Below, in pieces: positions 61,080-64,000 of a stretch of DNA of 64,000 nt. Within the stretch, counting starts at the first letter, position 1. Every line of letters begins with the position of its first letter. The notes under the pieces are model-generated. The model worked only from the letters and a program-made list of their open reading frames with translations. It did not search any database and was not told the DNA's origin. A program made the position numbers and the translations under genes. Source of the stretch: Allochromatium vinosum DSM 180 (GTDB lineage: Bacteria; Pseudomonadota; Gammaproteobacteria; Chromatiales; Chromatiaceae); assembly GCF_000025485.1 (NCBI RefSeq), contig NC_013851.1:3034001-3098000 (forward strand), read 5' to 3'.

Positions 61080-61101
61080 GGCCAATTCTTTCAATTGGGC
61101 C
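61080..61101 (+). terminator. Hairpin after mqo
   Basis: GGCCAATT and AATTGGGCC around CTTTC form a stem with one bulged G, 10 bases past the mqo stop. There is no T tract. It separates mqo from the nhaD leader. Confidence 0.45.
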
Positions 61102-61137
61102 TGAAAGCGCGCGCTCGACTTGGCGTCGTCGCTCCTG

Positions 61138-61266
61138 GCGGGTATCTTGCGCGGTGGCCCGTGGGGCCGTCCCGTGTGGACGCGCCAGGGCCGTCGACGC
61201 ACAGTCCCACGCACGCGGCTCACCGACGCGACGTGGGGTCGCCCCCAGCACCCACGAGAGGCCCGC
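61138..61266 (+). ncRNA. Structured nhaD leader, candidate cation riboswitch
   Basis: The 5' arm GCGGGTATCT (61138-61147) can pair with AGAGGCCCGC (61257-61266) in nine pairs plus one mismatch. The 3' arm covers the GAGAGG ribosome site (61256-61261) of nhaD. Inside are GGCCC-gtg-GGGCC (61156-61168) and CGTGGG / CCCACG (61232-61237 with 61251-61256). CCCACG at 61206-61211 could compete for the last stem. Sequence features recall the nhaA-I motif (Li+/Na+ antiporter leader), but I could not confirm this. Confidence 0.55.
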
Positions 61267-61269
61267 TTC

Positions 61270-62679
61270 ATGCCCCCCGTTCAACGTCTACTCATCGGAC
61301 TCTTCGCCTTACTTGTTCCAACCCTGGCCCTGGCCAGCGGTGAAACCGCCGCTCTCCAGGCCATCGATCTGACCGATCACACCGTCGGTTATCTCGCGCT
61401 CCTGATCTTCGTCATCGCCTACGCCCTGGTCATGGGCGAGGAATTCCTGCATCTGCGCAAATCCAAGCCAGTCATCATCGCGGCCGGTCTCATCTGGTGC
61501 TTGATCGCTTACGCCTATATCCAACAAGGCCAGCCGAATCTGGCCGGCGAGGCGGTGCGCCACACCCTGCTCGAATACGCCGAGCTGATGCTGTTCCTGC
61601 TGGTCGCCATGACCTATATCAACGCCCTGGAAGAGCGGCGGGTCTTCGATGCATTGCGCGCCTGGCTCATTCGCAAGGGATTCGGCTTTCGCGCACTGTT
61701 CTGGATGACCGGCACGCTGGCGTTCTTCATTTCGCCGATCGCCGACAACCTGACCACGGCGCTTCTGATGTGCGCCGTGGTGATGGCCGTCGGCGGCGAC
61801 AACCGTACCTTCGTCACGCTGTCCTGTATCAACATCGTGGTCGCGGCCAACGCGGGTGGTGCCTTCAGTCCCTTCGGTGACATCACCACGCTCATGGTCT
61901 GGCAGAAGGGCGTGCTCGACTTCTTCACGTTCTTCAAGCTCTTCGTGCCCTCGGTCGTCAACTATCTGGTACCGGCGCTCATCATGTCTTTCGCCGTGCC
62001 CAACCTGAAACCCGAGGCCCAGGAAGCCAATACGCACATGAAGCGCGGGGCACGCCGAATCCTCGTACTCTTCATCCTGACCATCGCTACGGCCGTGAGT
62101 TTTCACAATTTCCTGCATCTGCCGCCGGTGATCGGCATGCTCACCGGACTGGGGTATTTGCAGATCTTCGGCTATTTCCTGCGCAAGACCCATCATAGCT
62201 GGCACAAGCGCAACGAGGACCGCGCTGCGCTGGTCGGCGACATGACCCCCTTCGATGTGTTCAACAAGGTCGCCCGCGCGGAGTGGGACACGCTGCTGTT
62301 CTTCTATGGCGTAGTGCTCTGCGTCGGCGGATTGGGGCAGATCGGCTATCTCTCGTTTGCGTCTGAAGTCATGTACGAGCAATGGGGACCGACACTGGCT
62401 AACGTAGCGGTCGGCGGCCTCTCGGCCATCGTCGACAACATCCCGGTCATGTTCGCGGTGTTGACCATGATGCCGGAGATGAACGAGACACAGTGGCTGC
62501 TGGTCACATTGATGGCAGGCGTCGGCGGCTCGCTGCTGTCGATCGGCTCGGCCGCCGGCGTGGCGCTGATGGGACAGGCGCGCGGAACCTATACTTTCTT
62601 TGCGCATCTGGAGTGGACGCCGGCGATCGCGCTCGGCTTCCTGGCAAGTATCGTGGTCCACTTCTGGATCAACGGTTAA
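61270..62679 (+). CDS. nhaD: Sodium:proton antiporter NhaD
   Basis: Na+(Li+)/H+ antiporter of the inner membrane. 469 residues from MPPVQRLLIGLFALLVPTLA, a signal-like first helix, then about 12 more hydrophobic helices. NhaD marks: VMGEEFLHLRKSKPV, FWMTGTLAFFISPIADNLTT, NIVVAANAGGAFSPFGDIT, and the repeated VGGLSAIVDNIPVMFAV. The two buried D/N-containing loops (SPIADNLTTAL and SAIVDNIPVM) are typical ion-site motifs. It has a long leader (199 bases after mqo) that folds over its ribosome site. Confidence 0.94.
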   Translation: MPPVQRLLIGLFALLVPTLALASGETAALQAIDLTDHTVGYLALLIFVIAYALVMGEEFLHLRKSKPVIIAAGLIWCLIAYAYIQQGQPNLAGEAVRHTLLEYAELMLFLLVAMTYINALEERRVFDALRAWLIRKGFGFRALFWMTGTLAFFISPIADNLTTALLMCAVVMAVGGDNRTFVTLSCINIVVAANAGGAFSPFGDITTLMVWQKGVLDFFTFFKLFVPSVVNYLVPALIMSFAVPNLKPEAQEANTHMKRGARRILVLFILTIATAVSFHNFLHLPPVIGMLTGLGYLQIFGYFLRKTHHSWHKRNEDRAALVGDMTPFDVFNKVARAEWDTLLFFYGVVLCVGGLGQIGYLSFASEVMYEQWGPTLANVAVGGLSAIVDNIPVMFAVLTMMPEMNETQWLLVTLMAGVGGSLLSIGSAAGVALMGQARGTYTFFAHLEWTPAIALGFLASIVVHFWING

Positions 62680-62698
62680 GGGATCGGCAGGCCGATGG

Positions 62699-62735
62699 AT
62701 CGCAAGCGGGCATGGACAAATGCTCCGCTTGCGAT
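62699..62735. terminator. Long inverted repeat after nhaD
   Basis: ATCGCAAGCGG (62699-62709) pairs perfectly with CCGCTTGCGAT (62725-62735); the loop adds GCAT/ATGC for a further 4 pairs around a single bulged T. This stem begins 20 bases past the nhaD stop. It has no T tract, and it overlaps the tRNA promoter spacer. Confidence 0.6.
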
Positions 62736-62741
62736 TATATT
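62713..62741 (+). promoter_or_regulatory. Sigma-70 promoter for tRNA-Ser
   Basis: TGGACA (62713-62718), 17-base spacer, TATATT (62736-62741). Each hexamer differs from consensus at one position. The start of transcription would fall near 62748, about 36 bases before the tRNA. The promoter lies inside the inverted repeat that follows nhaD. Confidence 0.7.
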
Positions 62742-62783
62742 GGCGCGCTTGTCGCCGGCCACGCTCGTTGGTCGGCACTGCCC

Positions 62784-62873
<90 letters not shown>

Positions 62874-63086
62874 ATTCAGCGGCCGACGTTGAACACCACT
62901 TGCGCAAATCGCGCCAACATCCCTCAAAACCCCGCATCGACTGGTACCCGTCGTGGTGTCTGACCGCGTGTGTCCGATAGAATCCCATACCGGGAGTCGA
63001 TCTGTAGTGAACAAAATGGCGGTGATCGGCCGGTCAACACTGAGGGGATAGGTGATCCTCCGATCTCGCCTTGACTAGGACTCGAT

Positions 63087-64000
63087 ATGCAAACCCTACT
63101 GGTCACAGGCGGCGCCGGCTTCATCGGCGGCAATTTCGTCCATCACATCCTCGAACAAGCCGATGTCCGGGTGGTCAACCTGGACCGTCTGACCTATGCC
63201 GGCAACCTCGACACCCTTGCGGGTCTGGCCGGCGATCCGCGTCATGTCTTCGTCCAGGGCGACATCGCCGACGCCGAACTGGTCGGGCGTCTGCTGCGCG
63301 AGTACGAGGTCGACGCCGTGGTCAACTTCGCCGCCGAGAGCCATGTCGACCGCTCGATCGACGGGCCGGCCGAGTTCATCCAGACCAATGTCGTCGGCAC
63401 CTTCAACCTGCTCGACCGTGCGCGCGATTACTGGACGGGACTCGGTCCGGCGGCGCGCGCGACCTTCCGCTTCCTGCACGTCTCGACCGACGAGGTCTAT
63501 GGCTCGCTCGGGCCGACCGGACTGTTCACCGAAACCACGCCCTACGCCCCCAACTCACCCTATTCGGCCTCCAAAGCCGCCTCGGATCATCTGGTGCGCG
63601 CCTGGTTCCACACCTACGGGCTGCCGGTGCTCACCACCAACTGCTCCAACAACTACGGTCCCTATCAGTTCCCCGAAAAGCTGATCCCGCTGATGATCCT
63701 GAAGGCCCAGGCAGGCGAGCCGCTGCCGATCTATGGCGACGGCGGCAACGTGCGCGACTGGCTGTTCGTGCTCGACCACTGCCGCGCCATCGCGCGCGTG
63801 CTGGAAGCCGGCACGCCGGGCGAGGTCTACAACGTCGGCGGCAACAGCGAGCGGACCAATCTCCAGGTCGTCGATACGCTCTGCGCCCTGCTCGACGAAC
63901 GCCTGCCCGATTCGCCGCATCGTCCGCACAGCCGGCTCAAGACCTTCGTCGCCGACCGCCCCGGACACGACCGCCGCTATGCCATCGACGCCAGCAAACT
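63087..64000 (+). CDS. rfbB: dTDP-glucose 4,6-dehydratase (3' end outside window)
   Basis: First 304 residues of a RmlB/RfbB-type short-chain dehydrogenase: NAD-binding [14 protein letters not shown], then [13 protein letters not shown], the catalytic [12 protein letters not shown] and [12 protein letters not shown] (Tyr-x3-Lys), [18 protein letters not shown] and [16 protein letters not shown]. It makes the dTDP-4-keto-6-deoxyglucose precursor of rhamnose and other surface sugars. The gene runs off the window; rfbD, rfbA and rfbC probably follow. In the 213 bases between the tRNA and this gene I see no clear feature. Confidence 0.95.
   Translation, partial: MQTLLVTGGAGFIGGNFVHHILEQADVRVVNLDRLTYAGNLDTLAGLAGDPRHVFVQGDIADAELVGRLLREYEVDAVVNFAAESHVDRSIDGPAEFIQTNVVGTFNLLDRARDYWTGLGPAARATFRFLHVSTDEVYGSLGPTGLFTETTPYAPNSPYSASKAASDHLVRAWFHTYGLPVLTTNCSNNYGPYQFPEKLIPLMILKAQAGEPLPIYGDGGNVRDWLFVLDHCRAIARVLEAGTPGEVYNVGGNSERTNLQVVDTLCALLDERLPDSPHRPHSRLKTFVADRPGHDRRYAIDASK

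Overview
The window is a dense, G+C-rich (about two thirds by eye) bacterial chromosome segment. Its gene content is gammaproteobacterial: the miaB-phoH-ybeY-corC string, guaB-guaA, xseA, an Aas fused to an LplT-like transporter, and bacteriohemerythrin. The Rnf complex, the glycogen genes, a Helicobacter/Campylobacter-type Mqo and an acetate carrier with a Cache-domain protein would fit a purple sulfur bacterium (Chromatiaceae, Allochromatium/Thiocystis-like). That placement is inference: no photosynthesis or sulfur-oxidation gene is visible.

Layout. 1-3.8 kb: end of an rnf operon (rnfC partial, D, G, E, H), a Na+/H+-coupled ferredoxin:NAD oxidoreductase. 3.9-5.7 kb: PhoU-like protein and a DUF389 membrane protein. 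5.8-12.9 kb, minus strand: typA, an acetate carrier, a periplasmic Cache protein, miaB, phoH, ybeY, corC. 12.9-13.5 kb: long intergenic region with a DnaA-box-like pair. 13.5-23.1 kb: a MoxR/Bat cluster (MoxR ATPase, DUF58, DUF4381, two VWA membrane proteins, a TPR/Gln-rich protein, BatD), interrupted between moxR and DUF58 by three extra genes. Two of these have clearly lower G+C: a secreted hydroxyisourate hydrolase and a protein resembling the eukaryotic up-regulated-in-daf-2 (PUD) family. 23.1-28.1 kb: mtgA, DUF4124 protein, DAHP synthase, histidine phosphatase, two unknown proteins, hemerythrin. 28.1-31.7 kb: guaB-guaA-tadA on the minus strand, divergent from xseA.

33-39 kb: glycine-zipper lipoprotein, ABC-F ATPase, DUF2939, a small unknown and glgP. 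39.2-49.2 kb, minus strand: DJ-1/PfpI and OsmC proteins, a SEC-C/TPR protein, a BPSS1780-family membrane protein, a glycosyltransferase, an LplT-PlsC-AMP-ligase fusion (aas) whose last 40 or so codons are shifted out of frame by one base, and a PanE-like reductase. 49.3-59.5 kb: pyrD, asnB, DUF2288 and glgB (minus) divergent from glgC, then thiS-thiG-trmB and a FetAB-type ABC transporter. 59.6-64 kb: mqo, nhaD preceded by a folded leader that can mask its ribosome-binding site, tRNA-Ser(CGA) with a recognisable promoter, and the start of rfbB.

The points most worth following are the nhaD leader (possibly an nhaA-I-type Li+/Na+ riboswitch), the foreign-looking HIUase/PUD insertion inside the MoxR-Bat cluster, and the aas frameshift. 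I found no CRISPR array, intact insertion sequence, prophage or recognisable defence locus.
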